This document shows, piece by piece, positions 50,538 through 58,541 of a stretch of 64,000 bases of DNA. Under the pieces are notes generated by a model. It did not search any database and was not told the DNA's origin. It worked only from the letters and a program-made list of their open reading frames with translations. Position 1 is the stretch's first letter, and each line of letters starts with the position of its first letter. This stretch comes from Pseudomonas cichorii (GTDB taxonomy: Bacteria; Pseudomonadota; Gammaproteobacteria; Pseudomonadales; Pseudomonadaceae), in contig NZ_CP074349.1 of NCBI RefSeq assembly GCF_018343775.1, forward strand, positions 4,206,001 to 4,270,000, given 5' to 3'. Made by a program: the position numbers and the translations under genes.

Positions 50538-52619
50538 ATGAAGCACTTACTCCCAAGCACCGCCCTCGCACTGTCTATCGGCCTGAGCCTGTTGCCGATG
50601 TCAGCCAGCACTTTTGCCGCCAACAGCTGGGATAATCTTCAGCCGGACCGCGACGAAGTGGTTGCCAGTCTCAACGTGGTCGAGCTGCTCAAGCGGCATC
50701 ACTACAGCAAACCGCCGCTGGATGACAAACGCTCGGTCATCATCTATCAGAGCTACCTGAAGCTTCTGGACCCGGCCCGCAGCTATTTCACGGCCAGCGA
50801 TATCACAGAATTCGACAAGTGGCAGACCCAGTTCGACGACTTCCTCAAGAGCGGCGACCTGAACCCTGGCTTCATCATCTACAAGCGTTATCTGGATCGC
50901 GTCAAGGCGCGTATGGACTTCGTTCTGGCAGAGTTGAACAAGGGTGTCGACAAGCTCGACTTCAATGCCAAGGAAACCCTGCTGGTCGACCGCAAGGACG
51001 CCGCATGGCCCAAGAACGAAGCCGAACTCGACGAGCTGTGGCGCAAACGCGTCAAGGATGAAGTCCTGCGTCTGAAGATCGCTGGCAAGGATCCGTCGAA
51101 GATCCAGGAAACCCTGACCAAGCGTTACAAGAATCAACTGGCGCGCCTGGGCCAGACCCGCGCTGAAGATATCTTCCAGGCGTACATCAACACCTTCGCC
51201 ATGTCCTACGATCCGCACACCAACTACCTGTCTCCCGACAGCGCGGAAAACTTCGACATCAACATGAGCCTGTCGCTGGAAGGCATCGGCGCCGTGTTGC
51301 AGAGCGACAGCGACAACGTGAAGATCGTGCGTCTGGTACCGGCAGGCCCGGCAGCCAAGACCAAGCAGGTCGCTCCGGCCGACAAGATCGTCGGTGTCGC
51401 CCAGGGCGACAAGGAAATGGTCGATGTGATCGGCTGGCGCCTGGACGAAGTGGTCAAACTGATTCGCGGGCCAAAAGGCTCGGTGGTACGCCTGGAAGTC
51501 ATTCCTGCCAGCAATGCCCCGAACGACCAGACCAGCAAAATCGTTTCCATCACCCGCGAAGCGGTCAAGCTTGAAGAGCAGGCGGCGAAGAAGTCGATCC
51601 TGCACCTGAATCAGGATGGCAAGGACTACAAGCTCGGCGTCATCGAGATTCCAGCCTTCTATCTGGACTTCAAGGCCTACCGTGCTGGCGACCCGCAGTA
51701 CAAGAGCACCACCCGCGACGTCAAGAAACTGCTGACCGAGCTCAAGGCAGAGAATGTCGATGGCGTCGTGCTGGACCTGCGTAACAACGGCGGCGGCTCC
51801 CTGCAGGAAGCCACCGAGCTGACCAGCCTGTTCATCGAACAAGGCCCGACCGTTCTGGTGCGTAATGCCGACGGCAAGGTCGATGTCCTCGAAGACGAAG
51901 CCAAAGGTGCCTTCTACAAAGGCCCGATGGCGTTGCTGGTCAACCGCTTGTCAGCATCGGCTTCGGAGATTTTCGCAGGCGCCATGCAGGACTATCACCG
52001 CGCACTGGTGATCGGCGGGCAGACCTTCGGTAAAGGCACCGTTCAAACCATTCAGCCGCTCAACCATGGCGAGCTGAAACTGACACTGGCCAAGTTCTAC
52101 CGGGTATCCGGTCAGAGCACCCAGCATCAGGGCGTGGTGCCGGACATCACTTACCCGTCGCTGATCGACACCAAGGAAATCGGCGAAAGTGCCCTGCCCG
52201 AGGCCATGCCATGGGACAGCATCAAGCCGGCGATCAAGCCTGCCATCGATCCGTTCAAGCCATTTCTGGCGCAGTTGCAGTCGCGACATGAAGCCCGCAC
52301 GGCCAAGAACGCCGAGTTTGTCTTCATCGAAGACCGCCTGGCCCTGGCCAAGAAGCTGATGAGCGAAAAAACCGTCAGCCTCAACGAAGCGGATCGTCGT
52401 GCCGAACACACCTCGATTGAAAACAAGCAGCTGGCTCTGGAAAACACCCGCCGCAAGGCCAAAGGTGAGGAACCGCTCAAGGAGCTGAAAAAAGAGGATG
52501 AGGATGCTCTGCCGGTAGAAAACGAGAAGACCAAACCCGAGGATGATGCCTACCTGGCGGAAACCGGGCGCATTCTGATCGACTACCTGGGTCTGAGCGG
52601 TTCGGTCGCCAGGAAATGA
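50538..52619 (+). CDS. prc: carboxy-terminal processing (tail-specific) protease Prc
   Basis: A 693-residue periplasmic serine protease. The signal peptide MKHLLPSTALALSIGLSLLP is followed by a large N-terminal domain, a PDZ domain at about 230-330 (FDINMSLSLEGIGAVLQSDS) and the S41 catalytic domain with the serine in NRLSASASEIFAGAMQDY and lysine in GKGTVQTIQPL. Prc trims membrane and periplasmic proteins, including cell-wall hydrolases and anti-sigma factors. An in-frame ATG at 50505 would add 11 residues; 50538 gives the canonical signal peptide, but no strong ribosome-binding site separates the two. Confidence 0.93.
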   Translation: MKHLLPSTALALSIGLSLLPMSASTFAANSWDNLQPDRDEVVASLNVVELLKRHHYSKPPLDDKRSVIIYQSYLKLLDPARSYFTASDITEFDKWQTQFDDFLKSGDLNPGFIIYKRYLDRVKARMDFVLAELNKGVDKLDFNAKETLLVDRKDAAWPKNEAELDELWRKRVKDEVLRLKIAGKDPSKIQETLTKRYKNQLARLGQTRAEDIFQAYINTFAMSYDPHTNYLSPDSAENFDINMSLSLEGIGAVLQSDSDNVKIVRLVPAGPAAKTKQVAPADKIVGVAQGDKEMVDVIGWRLDEVVKLIRGPKGSVVRLEVIPASNAPNDQTSKIVSITREAVKLEEQAAKKSILHLNQDGKDYKLGVIEIPAFYLDFKAYRAGDPQYKSTTRDVKKLLTELKAENVDGVVLDLRNNGGGSLQEATELTSLFIEQGPTVLVRNADGKVDVLEDEAKGAFYKGPMALLVNRLSASASEIFAGAMQDYHRALVIGGQTFGKGTVQTIQPLNHGELKLTLAKFYRVSGQSTQHQGVVPDITYPSLIDTKEIGESALPEAMPWDSIKPAIKPAIDPFKPFLAQLQSRHEARTAKNAEFVFIEDRLALAKKLMSEKTVSLNEADRRAEHTSIENKQLALENTRRKAKGEEPLKELKKEDEDALPVENEKTKPEDDAYLAETGRILIDYLGLSGSVARK

Positions 52620-52684
52620 CCACTTATCGTTAATGGCCAAATAATGGCATCTGTCATTAAACGGTCATTGATCTGTAGTGTAAT

Positions 52685-52717
52685 AAGGGGCTGAGCGTAA
52701 GCGCGTTCAGCCCCTTT
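52685..52717 (+). terminator. terminator after prc
   Basis: A stem of about 13 bp (AAGGGGCTGA.. / ..TTCAGCCCCTT) with TTTTTT after it, 66 nt past the prc stop. It separates prc from the cyclic-di-GMP gene. Confidence 0.9.
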
Positions 52718-52736
52718 TTTATATCCAGAGACAGCC

Positions 52737-54509
52737 ATGACGATGAATGAGCAGTTGAGTGCACTGAGTTCTATTCTGGCTCGTAGTGATTTGCACAGCT
52801 TGTTCCAACCCATCGTTTCGCTCTCGGGACGCAGCATCCTGGGCTATGAAGCCCTGACGCGAGGCCCGTCCAACAGCAAGCTGCACTCCCCCATCAATCT
52901 GTTTTCCGTGGCACGCAAGGCAGGTCGTCTCAGCGAGCTGGAACTGACCTGCCGCGACGGCGCCTGTCGTCGCTTCAGCCAGCAGAAGCTGCCGGGCAAG
53001 CTGTTTCTCAATGTCTCCCCCGAATCGCTGTTGGAAGCCTCCCATCCACCGGGTCGCACCCTTGAAATGCTGCAACGCTACGGTATCGCCCCGAAAGATG
53101 TGGTGATCGAACTGACCGAGCAGATGCCCACCGATGATTTCGAGCTGCTGTACAACGCGCTGCACCATTACCGCGACATGGGGTTTTCCATCGCACTGGA
53201 TGATCTGGGTGCCGGTTACTCCAGCCTGAGGCTGTGGTCGGAACTGCGCCCCGATTACGTGAAGATCGACCGCCACTTCATCGACGGCATTCATCAGGAT
53301 GCGGTCAAGCGCGAGTTTGTCGGCTCGATGCTGCAAATGGCCAAGGCTTCACGAGCCACAGTGATCGCCGAAGGCATCGAACTGCAGGAAGAACTCGCGG
53401 CGCTGACCGAAATGGGCGTGGACCTGGTGCAGGGGTATCTCCTGGCCCGCCCTCAGGAACGCCCATCGCGGGACGTGAGGGTCATGCTGCCCAAGACCGA
53501 AGTGGTCACCACATCCCTGAACGAAGAAGCCTCGGATCTGAGCGCCCTGCTCAACCCGCAACCCTCGGTCAATAAGGAAACCCCGACCGCCGACGTGCTC
53601 GAAGCCTTCCGCAAACAGGCAAACCTCAATTCACTGGCCGTGCTGGACGAGAACTTCCGGCCCTGCGGCATCGTCCATCGCCACTCATTGTCCGAAGTGC
53701 TGCTCAAGCCGTTCGGCACCGAGCTGTTTGCCCGCAAACCCATCAGCCGCCTGATGAGCGATGACTTCCTGGCCGTGGAAGTGAACCAGTCCCTGCAACA
53801 GGTCAGCCGCCTGCTGACCAGCCGCGCACGTCAGCGTATCGAAGAAGATTTCATCATCACCAGCAACGGCATCTACATTGGCCTGGGCCGGGTGATCGAT
53901 GTTCTGAAACTGATTACCGAGTTGAAGATCCAGCAGGCCCGCTACGCCAACCCGCTGACCCTGCTGCCGGGCAATGTGCCGATTCAGCAATGCCTGACGC
54001 GCCTGTTGCAGCAAGGACGCGAATCGATGATCTGCTATGTCGATATCGACAGCTTCAAGCCTTTCAACGATATCTACGGCTACGCCCGTGGCGACGAGGT
54101 GTTGCTGTGTCTGGCCCAATGCCTGAACGATCGTATTGACCCGAGCCGTGATTTTGTCGGGCATATTGGCGGCGATGACTTTCTGATGGTGCTGGGCTTC
54201 GAGGAGTGGGAGAAACGCCTGCAGTCCCTGCTCGATGACTTCCAGAACCAGTGCCGACGTTTCTACAGGGCCGAACACCTGCAATCCGGCTGCTTCACGG
54301 CCCTGAACCGCCAGGGTCAGCGTCAGGAGTTTCCACTGCTGTCGCTATCCATTGGCGTCGTGCACCTGCGCGAAGAAAGCTGCTCGCAAGTGGACGCCAG
54401 CCAGTTGGCCGACCTGGCCTCCCAGGCAAAACACTTCGCCAAGGATGTCGCGGGTGCCAGCGTGCATGTGATCGATTCGTTGCGGCTGGATCTGTTGTCC
54501 AACGCCTGA
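52737..54509 (+). CDS. EAL-CBS-GGDEF cyclic-di-GMP protein
   Basis: A 590-residue protein without membrane segments. The EAL phosphodiesterase domain (about 15-255) keeps the motifs GYEALTRG, NVSPE, VIELTEQ and DDLGAGYSSL with KIDRHFIDG and EGIE, so it is likely active. Two CBS-type repeats (about 275-395) can bind adenine nucleotides. The GGDEF domain (about 415-560) has YVDIDSFKPFNDIYGYARGD and GGDDF where GGDEF is usual; activity is possible but uncertain. The homologue next to prc in other pseudomonads has the same layout. It likely tunes biofilm or motility. Confidence 0.9.
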   Translation: MTMNEQLSALSSILARSDLHSLFQPIVSLSGRSILGYEALTRGPSNSKLHSPINLFSVARKAGRLSELELTCRDGACRRFSQQKLPGKLFLNVSPESLLEASHPPGRTLEMLQRYGIAPKDVVIELTEQMPTDDFELLYNALHHYRDMGFSIALDDLGAGYSSLRLWSELRPDYVKIDRHFIDGIHQDAVKREFVGSMLQMAKASRATVIAEGIELQEELAALTEMGVDLVQGYLLARPQERPSRDVRVMLPKTEVVTTSLNEEASDLSALLNPQPSVNKETPTADVLEAFRKQANLNSLAVLDENFRPCGIVHRHSLSEVLLKPFGTELFARKPISRLMSDDFLAVEVNQSLQQVSRLLTSRARQRIEEDFIITSNGIYIGLGRVIDVLKLITELKIQQARYANPLTLLPGNVPIQQCLTRLLQQGRESMICYVDIDSFKPFNDIYGYARGDEVLLCLAQCLNDRIDPSRDFVGHIGGDDFLMVLGFEEWEKRLQSLLDDFQNQCRRFYRAEHLQSGCFTALNRQGQRQEFPLLSLSIGVVHLREESCSQVDASQLADLASQAKHFAKDVAGASVHVIDSLRLDLLSNA

Positions 54510-54546
54510 GAATTCGCTCCTACAGTGGTTCGGGGTAGGAGAACTC
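54510..54546. repeat. degenerate REP-type element
   Basis: GAATTCGCTCCTAC (54510-54523) and GTAGGAGAACTC (54535-54546) form the core of a REP between two converging genes; the stop codon of the gene at 54520 lies within it. Confidence 0.55.
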
Positions 54547-54885
54547 GAACACTCGCACCACTTCCGAGGCATGCCAGGCGGCAGCGGCTACGCCGTCGGA
54601 GGGGCCGGAGAATCTGCCCAGCCGTTCTACACACTCGAAGAAGCCGGGACGCGGTAAACGACTCGCGCCCTGGCTGATGACCAGCGAGCTGCGCAACGGC
54701 TGTTCGGCGCGCACGTCCAGAGCGGCAAGATGCTCAAGGGCGGCGGTGAGGGTCTGCATGGCCGGGCTGGGTAATTTCAGACGCTCCAGCAAGGCCCTGT
54801 AGGTCACCAGATGACGCTGGCGGCGCGCATCGTCCAGTTCGCTCAACAGTCCATCCCAATGCTGACGACTGATGCGCACACTCAT
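54520..54885 (-). CDS. hypothetical protein paired with an HTH protein
   Basis: A 121-residue protein starting MSVRISRQHWDGLLSELDDA, with LVTYRALLERLKLPSPAMQT forming a winged-helix-like N-terminal half and RPGFFECVERLGRFSGPSDG at the end. It overlaps the stop of the HTH gene at 54882 (ATGA), so both are translated together. I recognise no named family. Possible readings are a small DNA-binding partner or a toxin-like effector; none is supported by a motif. Confidence 0.6.
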   Translation of the reverse strand: MSVRISRQHWDGLLSELDDARRQRHLVTYRALLERLKLPSPAMQTLTAALEHLAALDVRAEQPLRSSLVISQGASRLPRPGFFECVERLGRFSGPSDGVAAAAWHASEVVRVFEFSYPEPL

Positions 54886-55223
54886 GACTCGCTTCTCCAG
54901 CCTGGAAGTCCCAGCTCCCATGCCAGGCTGCGCTTGATCGCGGCATCGGGTTCACGGGTTCCGTTTTCGATCAGCTCCAGATAGGACGGGCTGATACCCA
55001 CTGCCCGTGCCAGCTTCGCGGCTTCAAGCCCCTTGGCTTCGCGCAGGGCAGCCAACTGGTCAAAAGCCGGGTAATCGGCACTGGAAGCTTCGCTGGATGC
55101 CTGAACAGGCTCCGTACGTGTCTTTTCCGCAAAGCCTGCGGCTTTCAGGAGCGCCTGATACTGAGCCCACGGCAGAACTGCATATTCCGGCTCTCCATCA
55201 CGAGAAATCACTTGAAGATCCAT
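54882..55223 (-). CDS. XRE-type helix-turn-helix protein
   Basis: A 113-residue protein. The first ~30 residues (MDLQVISRDGEPEYAVLPWA then QYQALLKAAG) look like the N-terminus of Phd/YefM-type antitoxins, and residues ~55-110 are an XRE helix-turn-helix (LAALREAKGLEAAKLARAVG, ISPSYLELIENGTREP). The ATG at 55223 follows a GGGGGG-rich site. With the overlapping downstream gene it makes a two-gene module reminiscent of toxin-antitoxin pairs, but no toxin family is recognised. Confidence 0.75.
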   Translation of the reverse strand: MDLQVISRDGEPEYAVLPWAQYQALLKAAGFAEKTRTEPVQASSEASSADYPAFDQLAALREAKGLEAAKLARAVGISPSYLELIENGTREPDAAIKRSLAWELGLPGWRSES

Positions 55224-55324
55224 ACACCCCCCTGTAGGACAAAAACACATTTTGTATAGGCTTGCTCCAGATGCAGGCATAGTAACAGCGGATTGATACA
55301 GCTGGTGTAACAGTTCTGAAACGG

Positions 55325-55777
55325 TCAGAGCTTGCCGCCTTCCCTTTCCAGCGCTGCCTGAGTTTCGGGCAGCCGTTCAACCACAATGAGCTTCTCGGGT
55401 GACTGACGCTCGCGCCAGGCACGAAAGGCGTCCAGTTCGTCGGTCAGGTGTTTCATGATCCAGGCCAGAACCGCAATGTCATCGAACATCCCCAGGCCCG
55501 GGATCCAGTCGGGAATCGCGTCCAGGGGGCTCAGGAAGTACATCAGCCCCGCCACGATGGACAGAATGGCCTTGGGACTGATGTCACGGTATTCGCCGCG
55601 CCAGTAGGCCAGGCAGAGCGCCTGCAACAGACGCAGGTCTTCCTTGATACGTCCCAGCCGGCTGCCCTCGGTCGAACCTTTGCGCGCCACGGCAAACAAC
55701 AGGCCCGGCAATCTGCCAGCGGCCAGCAGGCGGCGGGCTCCGGGCAGGTAACGAATGAAGTTCCAGGGTGCTTTCAT
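55325..55777 (-). CDS. DUF1232 (YkvA-like) membrane protein
   Basis: A 150-residue protein. The DUF1232 core AGLMYFLSPLDAIPDWIPGL with the YxxxPxDxIPD pattern lies at about residues 76-95, then GMFDDIAVLAWIMKHLTDEL. Function unknown. The ATG at 55777 follows GGGAG at about 7 nt; a GTG two codons earlier is possible. Confidence 0.9.
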   Translation of the reverse strand: MKAPWNFIRYLPGARRLLAAGRLPGLLFAVARKGSTEGSRLGRIKEDLRLLQALCLAYWRGEYRDISPKAILSIVAGLMYFLSPLDAIPDWIPGLGMFDDIAVLAWIMKHLTDELDAFRAWRERQSPEKLIVVERLPETQAALEREGGKL

Positions 55778-55835
55778 GTTCACTCCCGCTCAATGAGGTG
55801 ATGTCGGTAAACAAGCTCCAGCCTGCTGTCCGTTT

Positions 55836-55870
55836 ACAAGGTTATCCACATAAGCTGTGGATAACCTTGT
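55836..55870. repeat. perfect 15-bp inverted repeat holding two DnaA boxes
   Basis: Arms ACAAGGTTATCCACA (55836-55850) and TGTGGATAACCTTGT (55856-55870) flank a 5-nt loop. Each arm carries a consensus DnaA box (TTATCCACA), facing each other. The surrounding gap 55778-56134 has no gene. The structure could be a DnaA-binding or titrating site, or a hairpin at a transcript end. Confidence 0.8.
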
Positions 55871-56087
55871 GAACAGCATCCGTTTTCATGCCTGAGCGCC
55901 CCGTTCTACGGGGGTCCAGCTTAAATCGGGCATTTTTTACTCACATAAAAAAGCCCATAAAATCGTTGACTTACAGGTTTAACGCGACTAATCCCGTGCA
56001 ATCGTGACGTACTGTCAGACAATCTTCATCGCGCCATGATACTGGGACTGTACGGGTAGCGAAGCGTTCGGGAAATACGCCAGATAC

Positions 56088-56115
56088 AAAAACGCCCTGT
56101 CGAGACAGGGCGTTT
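56088..56115 (-). terminator. terminator of the FKBP gene
   Basis: Hairpin AAACGCCCTGTC / GACAGGGCGTTT around a GA loop, about 20 nt past the stop codon (minus strand), with TTTTTGT after it on the leftward transcript. Confidence 0.88.
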
Positions 56116-56134
56116 GGAAAAACCGGGCCAGATA

Positions 56135-56884
56135 TTACTTCTTGGCCTTGGCCGGAGCCGGTTCTTCTTCAGCTTCAGGTGCCGCAGCAGCCGGGTCCTT
56201 GATGCCGAGCAGTTCCAGATCGAAGACCAGAACCGAGTTGGCAGGGATTGCCGGGCTCGGGCTCTGTGCGCCGTAGGCCAGGTCGCTAGGGATGAAGAGT
56301 TTGACTTTCTCGCCAACGTGCATCAGTTGCAGGCCTTCGACCCAGCCTGGAATCACGCCGCCGACAGGCAGATCGATCGGGCTGCCGCGCTCGACGGAGC
56401 TGTCGAACACCTTGCCGTCGGTCAGTTTGCCTTCGTAATGAACAGTTACAACATCAGTCGGCTTTGGCTGAGGGCCATCGGCTTTCTTGACGATTTCATA
56501 CTGCAGGCCGGAAGCAGTGGTGACGACACCCGGTTTCTTGCCGTTTTCTTCGAGGAATTTCTTGCCGGCAGCCGCCGACTCTTCGCTCAGCTTGGCCATA
56601 CGCTCTTCGGCACGCTTTTGCAGCGCAGCGAAGGCTTCAACCAGCTCTTCGTCTTTCAGTTTCTGATCTTTCTTGCCGACGGCATCTTCGATACCCAGGG
56701 CCACAGCCTTGGAATCCAGATCGTCCATACCTTCCTGAGCCAGGCTTTTGCCCATGTTCAGACCAATACCATACGACGCTTTTTGTGCCGGGGTTTTCAG
56801 CTCTACAGTGCTGGCTTGCTTGTCACAACCTGCGAGTACCAGACCGACCAGGGCAATCGCCGCTGCCAACCGATGCTGTTTCAT
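56135..56884 (-). CDS. FKBP-type peptidyl-prolyl isomerase lipoprotein
   Basis: A 249-residue protein. The signal MKQHRLAAAIALVGLVLAGC has a lipobox LAGC, so it is lipid-anchored in the envelope. An N-terminal dimerisation domain (SYGIGLNMGKSLAQEGMDDL) precedes the FKBP domain at about 140-230 (VHYEGKLTDGKVFDSSVERG, PSDLAYG, LVFDLELLGI), and an alanine/glutamate/lysine tail. This is the FkpA/Mip pattern: a periplasmic chaperone and prolyl isomerase. The ATG at 56884 follows AAGGAA. A terminator follows. Confidence 0.92.
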   Translation of the reverse strand: MKQHRLAAAIALVGLVLAGCDKQASTVELKTPAQKASYGIGLNMGKSLAQEGMDDLDSKAVALGIEDAVGKKDQKLKDEELVEAFAALQKRAEERMAKLSEESAAAGKKFLEENGKKPGVVTTASGLQYEIVKKADGPQPKPTDVVTVHYEGKLTDGKVFDSSVERGSPIDLPVGGVIPGWVEGLQLMHVGEKVKLFIPSDLAYGAQSPSPAIPANSVLVFDLELLGIKDPAAAAPEAEEEPAPAKAKK

Positions 56885-57043
56885 GCTAATTCCTTGTTCA
56901 TGCGCCAATAGGGCAAACGAGTAAAGCCGCGAGCTTATCAGGCCGCCGCGATCAATGGCTACCGGCATGAGAGGCGCGCAAGCTCGATAAGTTCAGGTAA
57001 ATAAAGGTTTTCTCAGGTTTACACGGCACCGTTCAGTCGCAGT

Positions 57044-58444
57044 TCAGTTTCCCGGTTGCGATACAGGCGGGACAACCACACCCGCTGTCGGCCAGTTTTG
57101 GCTGCGGTTTATCACCCGCAGCCGCCCCGCCTGCGCCACCCGGCGTACAAAGTCAGTCCATCCAAGTGTGCCGGCAGCCAGTTGCGCCTGTATCGACTCG
57201 CTTCCCGAATAAACCCGCGAAAGCTGCCTGAGCAACTGATATTCAAGGGCCGAATGACTGGGCGTATAGCCCAGCAAGGCCCCATCGGGGGACGAGAAGT
57301 AAACCTCGGACATCGTGAAGCCATAGCGCACCGGCACCCATTTCGAGCGACGGGGCGGTATATAGCGATACTCAAACATGCGGTGCAGATCATCCGGCTG
57401 AAAGAAGTTGCGCCTTTCAAGCCGCTCGCCCTCGGCAATCACGGTATCGGGCGAAAAATACATGCCACAGATACGATAACCTTCAGGCAGCGGTGGTCGG
57501 TAGTAGGCGTCGGGATGGAATGCCGAACAAGGCGCGTAGACCATGCTCCCGTCTTCCAGCCGCGGGGCCGCCGCCCGGTACACGCCCCGCTGCGGATCGA
57601 TCAGCAAAAAACCGATGGCCTGTGAATGAGCCCGGGGCCCGATCCGGCCATGCACATAGCGTGCAGCTTCATCGGCACTGGGGAATTCCGGGCTCAGGAG
57701 CAACGGCTTCAGCGGCCAGACCGTCTCGCAGACAGCAGGCGCAGGCATTGGCGGATAAGGCTGCCAGTCATGGGCTACCCTGCCCGGCTTGCCCCATAGG
57801 CGACTGGTCACTACCACGTGCAAATCTCCGGCCTGGGCCAGCATCCGGACCAGATCGCTGGGCATGAGAGTTTGCGCCTGCAATCCCCTGTGTACGTCGC
57901 TGAGCACGCATTGGTGAGGCCTGTCAGCCGGACCGGACACCCTCCTGAAAAGGGCCTGCTCCGCTTCGGAATGCGACAGGGTGTATTTGATCAGCGAGCC
58001 ATCCGGCCCGGACAGATAGGTCACTGAACAGACTTCATGATCATCGATCACCGCATGGATATCGGCCACGGAAAGGCTGTTCGGGTAGGTGGCCTTTTCA
58101 CTTTCAGACCACTCATTGAGGCCGGCAAACAGCGAAGGGTGAGAGTGATAGATCGCATAATCGGAATACCCCGCCGGATAAAGGACATACCCCTCCTGCC
58201 CAGCGCTTGGAAAGACCTCATTGGGATTGAACTCAAAGGTATTGCCGGCCATGGGTTCGGTGGCGACGTACTTGCCATCGTTACGCACAAGAATGAAACC
58301 GCCGTATTCCCGATCACGCCTGTTACCGATGACTTCATGGACATAGCGCGCCACATCATCGGGATGATCGAAGGGCTCGCTGAGCGCAGGCATGCGTGGA
58401 TGAGAAGCAATAGACCGCCTGGTGCGTCGTAGTCTGGGTTGCAT
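57044..58444 (-). CDS. tandem-repeat protein, DUF4329-like domains
   Basis: A 466-residue protein with two related halves: residues ~25-225 (HPDDVARYVHEVIGNRRDRE then YGGFILVRNDGKYVATEPM) and ~235-450 (SADEAARYVHGRIGPRAHSQ then IGFLLIDPQRGVYRAAAPR), each with later PDGSLIKYTLSHSEAE / PDGALLGYTPSHSALE blocks. The pattern resembles DUF4329-type domains found alone or fused to toxins. YHSHPS in the first half recalls a metal motif but the second half lacks it. No signal peptide. AAGGAG precedes the ATG at 58444. Function unknown. Confidence 0.62.
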   Translation of the reverse strand: MQPRLRRTRRSIASHPRMPALSEPFDHPDDVARYVHEVIGNRRDREYGGFILVRNDGKYVATEPMAGNTFEFNPNEVFPSAGQEGYVLYPAGYSDYAIYHSHPSLFAGLNEWSESEKATYPNSLSVADIHAVIDDHEVCSVTYLSGPDGSLIKYTLSHSEAEQALFRRVSGPADRPHQCVLSDVHRGLQAQTLMPSDLVRMLAQAGDLHVVVTSRLWGKPGRVAHDWQPYPPMPAPAVCETVWPLKPLLLSPEFPSADEAARYVHGRIGPRAHSQAIGFLLIDPQRGVYRAAAPRLEDGSMVYAPCSAFHPDAYYRPPLPEGYRICGMYFSPDTVIAEGERLERRNFFQPDDLHRMFEYRYIPPRRSKWVPVRYGFTMSEVYFSSPDGALLGYTPSHSALEYQLLRQLSRVYSGSESIQAQLAAGTLGWTDFVRRVAQAGRLRVINRSQNWPTAGVVVPPVSQPGN

Positions 58445-58541
58445 ATGAAAGCTCCTTGATAGCCCGGGACTGAGTGAGTCCAAAGCGTAAGGAGCTCCTA
58501 AGGAAGAGATGACATATTCGGATATGACATCGAGCGCTTGT

